A stretch of 47,893 nucleotides of DNA from Sedimentisphaerales bacterium (GTDB lineage: Bacteria > Planctomycetota > Phycisphaerae > Sedimentisphaerales > SM23-30). The notes beneath the pieces were generated by a model. That model was not told the DNA's origin, did no database searches, and worked only from the letters and a program-made list of their open reading frames with translations. How positions within the stretch are numbered: position 1 is the first letter of the stretch; each line of letters opens with the position of its first letter. The position numbers were made by a program, and so were the translations under genes. Below are positions 1 to 7,622 of this stretch, one piece after another. The DNA lies in contig JAFGKT010000022.1 of NCBI GenBank assembly GCA_016928435.1, positions 1-47,893 of the forward strand, given 5' to 3'.

Positions 1-460
1 GGGGGGGGGTATTAGGTGACGGGGTATTATGGTTTTGTGGGGTATTTTTGCGCGCGGATGTTGTTAAGGGTTGGGGCGGAAGGTCCGAGAATATTGGGGA
101 CGGGTTAGTGTAAAATATATTAAGAAAAGGGGGATATTGTTTATGTTTGCGGGTTTTGTTGCCGATGAGGTGAATGTGACAAGGGTGTTGGAGCATCGCG
201 GTAGGGGCCAGAGGGCCGCGTGATCCATAAACAAGCATAAATTGATATATTTGCTGTCTAGCTAATGGAGTTTGGGAAACATCCAGTGTTCCTAGCAAAA
301 CGGCTGTCATTAGTACGGCTTATTCTTCGCAGCGATCGCATTGTGCGGTAATGGCATTGCCTTGATGTTCTGCTTGGCTTTGTCTTATAGGCGAGAAGAT
401 TAGGTGGTTGCTATTTGGGTCGATTTGCTAGGGGCTCTGGGGAATTTTGAGTGTGAATCA
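1..460. other. Non-coding left edge of window
   Basis: No credible coding region is visible on either strand. The first 130 bases are strikingly G/T-rich on the plus strand, starting with a run of nine G, and the rest is mixed. This is the region just downstream of the long minus-strand cluster, so it should hold that cluster's terminator, but I see no convincing hairpin plus T-tract apart from the repeat hairpin at 461-499. The edge of a further gene beyond the window cannot be excluded. Confidence 0.5.
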
Positions 461-499
461 TTAGGGATGGTGGGCATGACCCATCCTACCGGTGGCAGT
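461..499 (-). repeat. Dispersed hairpin repeat, copy A
   Basis: Read on the minus strand, this element starts four bases after the stop codon of the CYTH gene. It matches 32 of 39 positions of the element at 45541-45579, which lies on the opposite strand. Its core can fold in two alternative ways: a 6-bp stem GGATGG/CCATCC, or a 4-bp TGGG/CCCA stem with a five-base loop. In both pairings a T-A pair here is C-G in the other copy, so pairing is preserved. It resembles the REP-like or mobile palindromic elements scattered through planctomycete intergenic regions. Its position right after the last gene of the cluster suggests it could also act as a transcript-end structure, although no T-tract follows. 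Confidence 0.65.
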
Positions 500-503
500 G
501 ATG

Positions 504-986
504 TTATTCGATATTGGCCGGCCAGGTGTTGAACGGGACTCTGGCGAGATACGCGTTATGATAATGGTAGTCGGTGGATACTTCGCGATTGGTCCAGGGC
601 GGCAATTCAATTGGCTGGTCCGGGTGTGTTAGTTCGATTTCTGCGAGTACAAGACCTTGATTGGGACCGAGGAATTCATCGACTACCCACATTTGATTTT
701 GGTAAGGGACTTTGTAGCGGGTTTTCTCGATGGGCGATGCATTGCAAAGCTCATCGAGAATTTTTTTTGCATGTTCGATGGGGATTTCATATTCGAGTTC
801 GAGTCGGGAGATTCCTTGGGTTGGGCCTTTGATGGTTAGGAATGCGTGGTTGTCGATGATTCGGGCGCGGACGGTTACCTGGTTTGAGGTGGGGATATAA
901 TTCTGCACGCAATGTGAAGAAGCGACTGCGTCTTGGCGCCAAAGGTCGCCTTCGACGAGGAATTTTCTTTCGATCTCCTGAGGCAT
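504..986 (-). CDS. CYTH-domain short triphosphate tunnel metalloenzyme (probable inorganic triphosphatase)
   Basis: A 160-residue CYTH protein whose N-terminal EIERKFLV is the metal- and phosphate-binding ExExK signature of triphosphate tunnel enzymes. Other tunnel-strand motifs follow in the family's order: RARI (about 41), LTIKG (about 50), RLELEYEIP (about 61), KTRYK (about 88), VVDEFLG (about 102) and LAEIEL (about 114). The length and a C-terminal PPW...EVSTDYHYHNAYLA segment resemble the stand-alone bacterial short TTMs, which hydrolyse tripolyphosphate, more than fusion-type adenylate cyclases. That would make it a soluble metal-dependent enzyme acting on PPPi or a similar triphosphate. 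The start is supported by CGGAG about eight bases upstream. It lies 28 bases after the second small lipoprotein and is the last gene of the srf-like cluster. Whether it serves that system or is merely co-transcribed is unknown. A role as a CyaB-type cyclase is less likely. Confidence 0.85.
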   Translation of the reverse strand: MPQEIERKFLVEGDLWRQDAVASSHCVQNYIPTSNQVTVRARIIDNHAFLTIKGPTQGISRLELEYEIPIEHAKKILDELCNASPIEKTRYKVPYQNQMWVVDEFLGPNQGLVLAEIELTHPDQPIELPPWTNREVSTDYHYHNAYLARVPFNTWPANIE

Positions 987-1014
987 AGTCCAACTCCGAA
1001 AGGGGGCAGTATAT

Positions 1015-1419
1015 TTAATTGTTATGTAATGGGCTTTGGTTGCTCATTATGGGCCAACGCTGATGGTGGTTGGGCTGGGCGTAGTATGCGTTTTGGAATT
1101 GCGCGCCGTCTTGCGCGACGGCGTTGAGTTGGTAATTGCCGGGCACTAGTTCCCAGGTGAAGCTGTGTTGCGATTGAATTTCGGCCCAGATAGCGGATTG
1201 GTTGGTATGGTTGTCAGCAGGGGTAATGGCGACGGAGCAGGGCCAGGGTGTGCGGTTCTCGACGGTTAGACGCGCGTAATCGCTGGATTGACGTCCATCA
1301 TATGTCTGCGTGGTTTCACAGCCTAGATTTAGAGCGAGCGCGGCAGCGACGATTATGGTTAAGGTGAGGGCTGGGACGGTATTAGTTGTCTTGAGGTTCT
1401 TGACCAACGAGCCATTCAT
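1015..1419 (-). CDS. Small lipoprotein, paralogue of its upstream neighbour
   Basis: A 134-residue protein with a hydrophobic N-terminal segment (PALTLTIIVAAALALNLGC) ending in a lipobox-like LNLGC, so probably exported and lipid-anchored at Cys. I start it at the ATG at 1419, not further upstream. AAAGGA sits seven bases before that codon, and upstream residues would overlap the neighbouring lipoprotein in another frame. The gene overlaps the end of the preceding gene by 38 bases, so the two are probably translationally coupled. The mature part seems to be a small beta-rich domain: LTVENRTPWPCSVAITPADN, then FTWELVPGNYQL. The same layout (LAIHNQS...VTVTL, then FFVPAGKYHA) occurs in the preceding gene, suggesting an old tandem duplication. 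Function unknown. The setting suggests an envelope-anchored accessory of the srf-like system. Confidence 0.7.
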   Translation of the reverse strand: MNGSLVKNLKTTNTVPALTLTIIVAAALALNLGCETTQTYDGRQSSDYARLTVENRTPWPCSVAITPADNHTNQSAIWAEIQSQHSFTWELVPGNYQLNAVAQDGAQFQNAYYAQPNHHQRWPIMSNQSPLHNN

Positions 1420-1792
1420 AGCAACGTCCTTTCTGGAAGTTGGTGTTTCCTTGATGTTCGATGTTGACGGGGTAGGTTTCGGTGGCGTGGTATTTTCCTG
1501 CTGGGACAAAGAAATAAGCTGTCTGCTGAGGCATGATTGTGTTTTGCATGTCGAAGGCGGCGGGGTTGTTGTGGGTAAGAGTGACAGTGACGTTGGTTTG
1601 ACTTTGGTTATGGATAGCGAGACAGGCTTGGTCGTAAGTAGCGTTGGGGGTAAAAGGCGGGGGCACATTGGGAGACGCATTAGGAGAAGGCACGGCACAT
1701 TCGGTTCGGTGGATGTCGATCTGGGAACAAGCTAGGGGCAAGAATGAGGCGAGCAGTGCTATGAGCAGGATTTTTGCTTTTATGAGGTTCAT
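1382..1792 (-). CDS. Small lipoprotein with a beta-rich domain
   Basis: A 136-residue protein beginning MNLIKAKILLIALLASFLPLAC, a typical short lipoprotein signal with Cys22 as likely lipid attachment site, although Pro at -3 makes the lipobox imperfect. After a Pro/Asn-rich linker comes a compact domain with ACLAIHNQSQTNVTVTLTHN and FFVPAGKYHATETY. The same arrangement recurs in the next gene, which overlaps it by 38 bases. The domain looks like a small Ig-like beta-sandwich, but I do not recognise a named family. It lies 65 bases downstream of the possible GAP1-N-like gene, on the same strand. The role is inferred only from context: an envelope-anchored component or cap of the cluster's membrane machinery. 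Confidence 0.7.
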   Translation of the reverse strand: MNLIKAKILLIALLASFLPLACSQIDIHRTECAVPSPNASPNVPPPFTPNATYDQACLAIHNQSQTNVTVTLTHNNPAAFDMQNTIMPQQTAYFFVPAGKYHATETYPVNIEHQGNTNFQKGRCYEWLVGQEPQDN

Positions 1793-1857
1793 TTTTTGCG
1801 GCTCTCAAAGGGATGTTGGTTTTTGGCTGATTGACGATTAGGTTGGGCGAGCTATGG

Positions 1858-3063
1858 CTAAGGCGGTGATTGATGGAGGTCTTGGATGATTTTGGTGATT
1901 TCGGGCAGGAGGTCCTTATGCTGGATGACGGTGGGGTCGAAGAGCCAGGTGACGAGGGCGGGTTGTTTTTGGATTGTGGGTTTGAGGGCGTTGATTATTT
2001 GTTGGCGGGCTGGGGAGTTTTGCGGTTGGCCGGCAACTGATTGGAAGATATTGAGGAAGCTTTTTCGGTCGAGGGTTTCCAAGGGTGTGGTGTTTAGGGT
2101 TTGGAGGAATTGCTGGATAGTGAATGGGCGGGTGTTGCTGCGCAGGGCGAATCTTTGCCAGAACAGATCGGTTAGTTGGCTGAATCCTTGTTGGCTGAGT
2201 CGTTTTTGGATCCATTGGGCGAACGCGGCGACGGCTTGGGGGTCTTGGCTGAACAGTTGGAGAAGATTATCGACGAGTGGTGGTTGGTGCTTGGGTCGCA
2301 ATCGCAGATCGCAAACGGTGATGTCCTCGGATGGCGCGGGGATATTTCGACGGGGATCGGCGGCGAACAGGGAGAAGTCAAGTTTCTGAGCGACTTGGGT
2401 ATTGAAGGCGGTTACGGGGCCTGTGCATAGAACAAAGCCTCGCTGACGATTGAAATCAGGTAGTATTTCATCGATGGCCAAGGCGAGAGGCAGAATAAGA
2501 TTAGTGTTTTCGGGGGGGAGAATAAAGCATATGTGTTTTTCGGGTGAGGAATCGGCAAACGCAGCGATGGCTCGGGCGGCGACAGGCTTGAGGGCGGCGA
2601 GATTGGGAGCGTCAGGAGCGAAGAGCTGAAGCAAAGGTTGGACGCTTTGGAGTTGGTTTAGTTGGGCACTGAATTTGCGCGCGGTTTGTTCGATTTGTTC
2701 GATAGTTGGTTTGGGCGCAAGGGCCGCGATGTACCGCAGTACGGGGCTGGGCGTTGTGGTTGGTTGGATGATGCCTTCGCGGAGGAAACCGCCGCGGCTG
2801 AGCAGTTCCGGTCGGCGGATCAGGAGGGCTCGGCGCTGGGCGACATAGGCTATGACGGAATTGTGGAGGTTGAAGCCGGCGAACAGCGAGCCGATGGATG
2901 GGCAGGCGGCATCTTCGCGGGCGCCGCCGGTGTCGCCGAAGATATCGGAGAATTCAAAAAGGGCATGTAAGTCGCTTTCGGCGCCGGTAGGCGCGAAGAG
3001 CCACTGATAGGCATCGTGTTGGCTGGGATGGCCGTGAGCGAAATACGCATGCTGGTTGGGCAT
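1858..3063 (-). CDS. Protein with possible GAP1-N-like N-terminal domain (GTPase-associated)
   Basis: A 401-residue soluble protein with no signal peptide or membrane span. The start at 3063 is chosen because AAGGA lies about eight bases before it and the longer reading would run into the preceding gene, whose stop is 11 bases upstream. The N-terminus (HAYFAHGHP, then ALFEFSDIFGDTGG) recalls the Y-x-HG...GH...LSD pattern of the N-terminal domain of GTPase-associated protein 1 (GAP1), a family reported beside GTPases in NTP-dependent bacterial conflict systems. I recall this pattern from memory and cannot score it. The middle (ICFILPP...LPLALAIDEILPDFNRQRGFVLCTG) resembles a nucleotide-handling or Rossmann-like segment, and the C-terminal 150 residues look helical. 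The neighbour is a GTPase-TM-SUMF1 fusion, which fits a GTPase-partner role. Alternative: an unrelated cluster-specific protein. Confidence 0.6.
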   Translation of the reverse strand: MPNQHAYFAHGHPSQHDAYQWLFAPTGAESDLHALFEFSDIFGDTGGAREDAACPSIGSLFAGFNLHNSVIAYVAQRRALLIRRPELLSRGGFLREGIIQPTTTPSPVLRYIAALAPKPTIEQIEQTARKFSAQLNQLQSVQPLLQLFAPDAPNLAALKPVAARAIAAFADSSPEKHICFILPPENTNLILPLALAIDEILPDFNRQRGFVLCTGPVTAFNTQVAQKLDFSLFAADPRRNIPAPSEDITVCDLRLRPKHQPPLVDNLLQLFSQDPQAVAAFAQWIQKRLSQQGFSQLTDLFWQRFALRSNTRPFTIQQFLQTLNTTPLETLDRKSFLNIFQSVAGQPQNSPARQQIINALKPTIQKQPALVTWLFDPTVIQHKDLLPEITKIIQDLHQSPP

Positions 3064-3074
3064 GTATAGGTTCC

Positions 3075-6000
3075 TTAGGGTGTGGTTGTCGTGGTTGGTT
3101 GAACAGCGGGCATATGGAAATCTTGGGGCAATACATCCGCGGCACAACGGAATCCGGAGTAGCGGTCACGATATTCGGGGTCGCGATTTTCTGCATTTAG
3201 GTGCCAATCGGCGGCGCCGGCGCGGAAATATGACATTCCGAATAATGCTGGGATTTGGCCTGCATCGACGCACCATTCTCTAACATTACCGGCGATGCCG
3301 AGAATTTGTCCGAACTCATCTTGGAAGTGGCGGTCAACTGGAGTGATTCCGGTTTGCCGGAGGTTGACATTGGCGGGGGCGTTTTCTTCGGCACCATTTT
3401 GTCCGAGTCGGGCGAACCGGTCTAAGTCTCCCGGGATGTTCTGAACGAGCAATTGATACTCACGTAAAGTTGGGAGACGTTTGTGGTAGTGCTGCGCGAA
3501 GGCGAGGGCGTCGTTGTAAGAGACTCCTACTATGGGTGAGTTACCGATGTTGGCGGCGCTGTAGTCGCCGAACTCTGGGTCGCCAAGGCGTACAGCGGCA
3601 TTAGAGCCGTTGGGCTGAAGGACATTATAGTAAGGAACGGGGACCTGGTTGGGCAGTTCGGCAAGGAAGCGTTGATAGTTGTTGACGACCACTTCGGTGG
3701 GGTCGATATAAAAGCTGTGTTCGGGATGGGTAACAAGTGCCATGTCGCGAATGACGGCGAGGTGTTGGTCGAGTTGGTTGACGGCTGGGGTGAGATCGTT
3801 TGGGCCAAGAATGGCGGCGCATTGAGCGAGCTGCTGGAGGCGCTGCTGAGCGAGGTCAGGATCGAGATTGGGCTGAGCGAATGACTGAGTTACGACCTGA
3901 AGCAATCGCACGAATTGCGAACGAAGACGAAGGCGGTGTTGATCGGTGATATCAGGTGATCGCTGGAGTTCGCGGCGCAGTTGCGCGATAGCGCCTTGTG
4001 GTGAGTCGTAGTTATGCTGTTCGATTAGATTGTCGATACTGCGGATGATAATACCTCTCATTTCAACGGGTGGGTCGAGGTCTCGGATGTTGACTCGTCC
4101 TGATTCGTAGAGTCGCACGGCGATATCGGTGAGTTCATCGTAACTTTGTTGATATATTTCGCGGCCGCGATCGGATTGGAGCAGGGTCAATTCGGCTTCG
4201 GCCCAGATACTCTTGGCTTGCTGGAGAATCTGATGGATGGAATCTTGAGTTTGTGCATTCATGCAATTGATGCTCTGAAAGCGATATATGGCAGCTAGAG
4301 TTTGCAGTTCGGCGACTTCGTAGGTGTAGTCGAGCAATAGATGGATGCGAATGGCTTGGTCGATGGCGTTGATGGCATTTGCGACCTGAATTTGACAGTT
4401 ATCGCTGGAATTGCTGATAAGTCGCATATTGCTGCGGGCGTTATGCCGGAGCGAATACACCAATCGGCGGGCAGCTTGTTCAAGTTGGCGTTTAAGTCCC
4501 GGGCATCGCTGAAAGACCTGGAGCGCCTGATACCAATTTTCACGGAGCTGATCGAACTGGTTGTTTTCGACGTTGCGATTGATGGCGTCATTGACATAGA
4601 TTTGGAACAATTGTTGATTGACTTGCCAACTGGCCTCGTAGCATCGCTGCATGAGCGATCTATCGGCAGATCGCCGGGCAGCGAGGTCGGCGTTGGCGAG
4701 GATTTGGCGAGCATTGATGAGCGCGATGACGCACGGGTCGTTTTGGACGTCGTATATATCTTCGAATGTTCCGGTAGGAATGAGATTGCGTCCTTGTTGG
4801 AGCAGGTTCTGGGCCAGGCTGTAATAGTAGGCGTTTCGGGCAGGCAGGTCGAGTATGGCCGGTGGTGTGGGCAAGGCATCAGCGGCTTCTAGGTTCAATT
4901 GCCGATCATCAAAGCTATCGATGATTTGGAGGAATGCTTGATGAGCGGGGAGTTTGCGGCTGTCTGAGAACCTTGGGCTGGCGAGCGGTTGAGCCAAGAG
5001 AGCGACGGTCTGATTGAAGTAGGTCGCTGGTTGGCGGCGTGACTGTATGGTGAGCCATCGCTGGGCTATGGAATCGCCTTGGGGGTCGGCGGGGTCGGTG
5101 ACGAAGATGCGTTCGAGGTCGCCTTGCTCGAGGGCATCAAGGAAATCTTGACGTAAGACGGCGGCGTGATAGTTGCCGATATTTGGTATGGCTATTCCGA
5201 GCTTTGCTGCTTGGTTGATGAGTGACGCAGCGTGTTCTCTGTCATTTTCGCCGTCGCGTTCCAGCAGGGCCTCGATAACGGTGATGTTCTGATCGACGAG
5301 TCGCTGTTGGGCTTGGGGCTCCCATAGAGGCTGTACGAACCGGGTAAATGGGCTGTTGTTATTGAGGGCAAGGCAATAATAGGCAGCGTCGAGGGCTGAT
5401 TCGTTTTGGAATTGATCCTGCTGATATTTTTCTATGTTGTAGGAAGCGCACTTCATTGTGGACCAATATAGGCCTGGTCCTAGAAGCAGCAGGATGATCA
5501 TAATTGTGCAGAGCCATCCAAAGGCTTTGGTTAGCAGATTACGGCTCCAATTACGATGTATCTGCTCGAGGAGCCAGAATTGCGGTGTGAGTACTCTTGC
5601 GGGTTCGATTTCTTCGGTGGAAGGTCGGACTTCGACGCCGTCTGCGCCTCGCTGCAGCGGTTTACCCCAAGCGGATATAGCGAAAGTTTTGACCTGATAC
5701 ATTTCGGACATTTTCATATTGAGCATGAGATTAGCGAGGTCGCTCATGTGCTGCTGGATGAAGTCGTGGAGGACGGCCTGTGCGGCTTCCTCGGGGAAGC
5801 GTTTTTGGTCAAGGAAGACTTCGGTCCTGATATTGTATGAGGCAATTTGGCCATTGTTACTGATTCGAATGCCGTGATGAGACGGGTCTTGCTGATTTTT
5901 TTTGAGGTATTGCAGGAAAGCGCAATCTTCGGGGTGGAGAGTAATTTGTCGGTCTTCGAGCAGGTCCACTTTGGTAATGGCGAAGGCGATGGGTATAGGC

Positions 6001-6689
6001 TGGTTGAATGGTAGCTGCTTGCGGATTTTTCGGGTTGACTGGCGGGGGCGGTCTTTGCCCTGGTCCTTTTCTTTTTCGCCGAACCCGAAACCGTGTATTC
6101 GGTCGAAAAGCACATGATAGCGGTTCACCTGTTCGGAGAGTTTGGCGGGCGGCAGATCGCAATCGACGAGTACGAGCATTCCGGGGCACTTAGGTAGGAC
6201 TTTTTCGCGGAGGATTTCGGCGTAGAATTCTGTTGGGGTCAGCGCGGAGGCATCGGCTTGAGTTTGGGTGATAGCGAGGTATTGTTCGCCGCTGGTATCG
6301 AAGGCGCTGGTTTTTCGGTACAGTAGGCCTTTTCGCCGGGCGTTGAAGAGATTGAGTGGTTTTGGCGCGAGGTGTACTTCGGTGGCGCGCCATTCAGCGA
6401 GATCCTCTTCGGTTCTGAACTGCTGTTGTTCAAATTGCCGGCGTTTATCCTCGTAGCTAAGCAGTTCATTGACGTGCATGAATATGTCTTTGCTGGAGCC
6501 GACGATGCGCCACAGGCCGTTGGACTGGGGGCCTTCAAGGACTTTACCCATGGCTGTGAGATAAGCGGTTTTACCGGAGTTGGGAAAGCCGACTAAGGCG
6601 CAAGTTCTGGGCGCGTTGCGAATAACCTTTTCGAGATTTTGCTGACTTTTAGCATCAAGGGCAGAGGTTGCTGGTGCTGCGTCGTTCAT
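3075..6689 (-). CDS. GTPase - transmembrane - SUMF1-like fusion protein
   Basis: A 1204-residue three-part protein. Residues 30-300 form a P-loop GTPase: Walker A GFPNSGKT (34-41), a DTSGE G3-like motif (about 132) and TKVD as G4 (about 258). It is of the kind described as double-GTPase/TRAFAC-like in bacterial conflict systems. One membrane span follows (about 395-418, WLCTIMIILLLLGPGLYWS). Then comes a long helical region (420-980) that should be outside the cytoplasm. The C-terminus (about 984-1185) is a SUMF1/FGE-type domain: PIVGVSYNDALAFAQ, KRLPTLREYQ, GIAGNVREWCVDA, SGFRCAAD. The paired catalytic cysteines of true formylglycine-generating enzymes are not seen, so this domain probably binds rather than modifies. 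The start has GGAAAA eight bases upstream. A cytosolic GTPase joined through one span to a large external part recalls TssM/IcmF in layout only. Confidence 0.85.
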   Translation of the reverse strand: MNDAAPATSALDAKSQQNLEKVIRNAPRTCALVGFPNSGKTAYLTAMGKVLEGPQSNGLWRIVGSSKDIFMHVNELLSYEDKRRQFEQQQFRTEEDLAEWRATEVHLAPKPLNLFNARRKGLLYRKTSAFDTSGEQYLAITQTQADASALTPTEFYAEILREKVLPKCPGMLVLVDCDLPPAKLSEQVNRYHVLFDRIHGFGFGEKEKDQGKDRPRQSTRKIRKQLPFNQPIPIAFAITKVDLLEDRQITLHPEDCAFLQYLKKNQQDPSHHGIRISNNGQIASYNIRTEVFLDQKRFPEEAAQAVLHDFIQQHMSDLANLMLNMKMSEMYQVKTFAISAWGKPLQRGADGVEVRPSTEEIEPARVLTPQFWLLEQIHRNWSRNLLTKAFGWLCTIMIILLLLGPGLYWSTMKCASYNIEKYQQDQFQNESALDAAYYCLALNNNSPFTRFVQPLWEPQAQQRLVDQNITVIEALLERDGENDREHAASLINQAAKLGIAIPNIGNYHAAVLRQDFLDALEQGDLERIFVTDPADPQGDSIAQRWLTIQSRRQPATYFNQTVALLAQPLASPRFSDSRKLPAHQAFLQIIDSFDDRQLNLEAADALPTPPAILDLPARNAYYYSLAQNLLQQGRNLIPTGTFEDIYDVQNDPCVIALINARQILANADLAARRSADRSLMQRCYEASWQVNQQLFQIYVNDAINRNVENNQFDQLRENWYQALQVFQRCPGLKRQLEQAARRLVYSLRHNARSNMRLISNSSDNCQIQVANAINAIDQAIRIHLLLDYTYEVAELQTLAAIYRFQSINCMNAQTQDSIHQILQQAKSIWAEAELTLLQSDRGREIYQQSYDELTDIAVRLYESGRVNIRDLDPPVEMRGIIIRSIDNLIEQHNYDSPQGAIAQLRRELQRSPDITDQHRLRLRSQFVRLLQVVTQSFAQPNLDPDLAQQRLQQLAQCAAILGPNDLTPAVNQLDQHLAVIRDMALVTHPEHSFYIDPTEVVVNNYQRFLAELPNQVPVPYYNVLQPNGSNAAVRLGDPEFGDYSAANIGNSPIVGVSYNDALAFAQHYHKRLPTLREYQLLVQNIPGDLDRFARLGQNGAEENAPANVNLRQTGITPVDRHFQDEFGQILGIAGNVREWCVDAGQIPALFGMSYFRAGAADWHLNAENRDPEYRDRYSGFRCAADVLPQDFHMPAVQPTTTTTP

Positions 6690-6725
6690 TGTAAGTTTTC
6701 CGTAGTATTGGTTTTGAGATTGCGA

Positions 6726-7622
6726 TTAATTATTGTTAGCGGCTCCGATGGCAAAATCGAGAGCGTTGGTAATTAGTTCGTGACGTTGTTCTTCTGTGGT
6801 GCATGACGCGGACGCGGCGACGTTTTTGACTAGCAGGTGGAGGTTATCGGCGGCTCGGTCGGTAATTGTTCTTTGGCTGATTCGAGTTAGATCGATGATC
6901 CAATTGAGGGTGTTGGGCGAAAGAGCATGTCCGAGGTATGGGATGTTTTCATCGGAACTGGACGATAGCAGTTGGATGAATCCGGCGCTGAGGACGTCGA
7001 TATTTTTGGTAGCGATAAACGAATCGAAGATCAGGGTCAACGCTTGTTGGGGTCTAAGGATGCTGAGCTGAGGCCAAATAACGTTGCGAAGGATATTAGA
7101 GTGTTTTTTCTTGAGCTGAGGCAGAGGTCTAGTGGTTTGGTTTTCGTAGATTGCTTGGAGACTATAGGTGAAGGTGAGGAGCAGGCCTGCCTGGGGCGCG
7201 GTGATGGCTTGGACAGCGGGGGTTAGTACACTTTCAGCTTGGCTTAGGATATCAATTGTATTATTGGGGTCGATTATAGTTGACGCGAGTGCGGACTTGT
7301 ACCAAAGCAGGGCCGCGGGCAGAGCGACATCGGTGCGTTTGAGGAGGTGTTCGTTTCTGCGGGCCAGTAGAATACCCAATAGGACGGTTTGGGAGAAATC
7401 GAGGTTGGGGATGTTCTGCCAATCGCCCCAAAGCTGCGGCATTTGGGGATTTGCGAGCAAGGCGTTGGTTTGTGCGGGACGTTCGGCGACGGCATCAAGG
7501 AGGGCCGCGGGACCTCGGCTGATTTCAAAGCGCAAAGACGTTCTCTGCTCGCCTGTTACTCCAGGTTTGAAGGCGGCATCAAAGAGCGCGAGATAATCGG
7601 CTTGGGTTTGCGGGCTATTCAT
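6726..7622 (-). CDS. Conserved-looking helical protein of unknown function (srf-like cluster)
   Basis: A 298-residue protein, taken from the ATG at 7622, which overlaps the stop of the preceding gene by eight bases. A longer in-frame reading would lie entirely inside that gene and is rejected. There is no signal peptide and no clear membrane span. The sequence is leucine- and alanine-rich and looks like a helical-repeat fold (for example TVLLGILLARRNEHLLKR and AGLLLTFTYSLQAIYE). I recognise no family. The tight overlap with the TM/SUMF1-like gene before it, and the 36-base gap to the GTPase-TM-SUMF1 gene after it, suggest it is made together with both. It might be a cytosolic adaptor between them, which is only an inference from position. 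The SD is weak (GGA). Confidence 0.65.
   Translation of the reverse strand: MNSPQTQADYLALFDAAFKPGVTGEQRTSLRFEISRGPAALLDAVAERPAQTNALLANPQMPQLWGDWQNIPNLDFSQTVLLGILLARRNEHLLKRTDVALPAALLWYKSALASTIIDPNNTIDILSQAESVLTPAVQAITAPQAGLLLTFTYSLQAIYENQTTRPLPQLKKKHSNILRNVIWPQLSILRPQQALTLIFDSFIATKNIDVLSAGFIQLLSSSSDENIPYLGHALSPNTLNWIIDLTRISQRTITDRAADNLHLLVKNVAASASCTTEEQRHELITNALDFAIGAANNN

Noticed and set aside
1-460. tRNA or small RNA gene at the left edge
   Set aside because: No cloverleaf or known RNA motif could be folded by eye. The region is G/T-rich without conserved boxes.
1420-1698. N-terminal extension of the second small lipoprotein
   Set aside because: The added residues would be antisense-like, rich in Thr/Pro/Ser, and lie in another frame of the upstream lipoprotein. 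The ATG at 1419 has an AAAGGA site and a lipoprotein signal.
3075-3700. Formylglycine-generating enzyme activity of the SUMF1 domain
   Set aside because: The cysteine pair needed for catalysis is not present in the expected segment, and no sulfatase gene is nearby.
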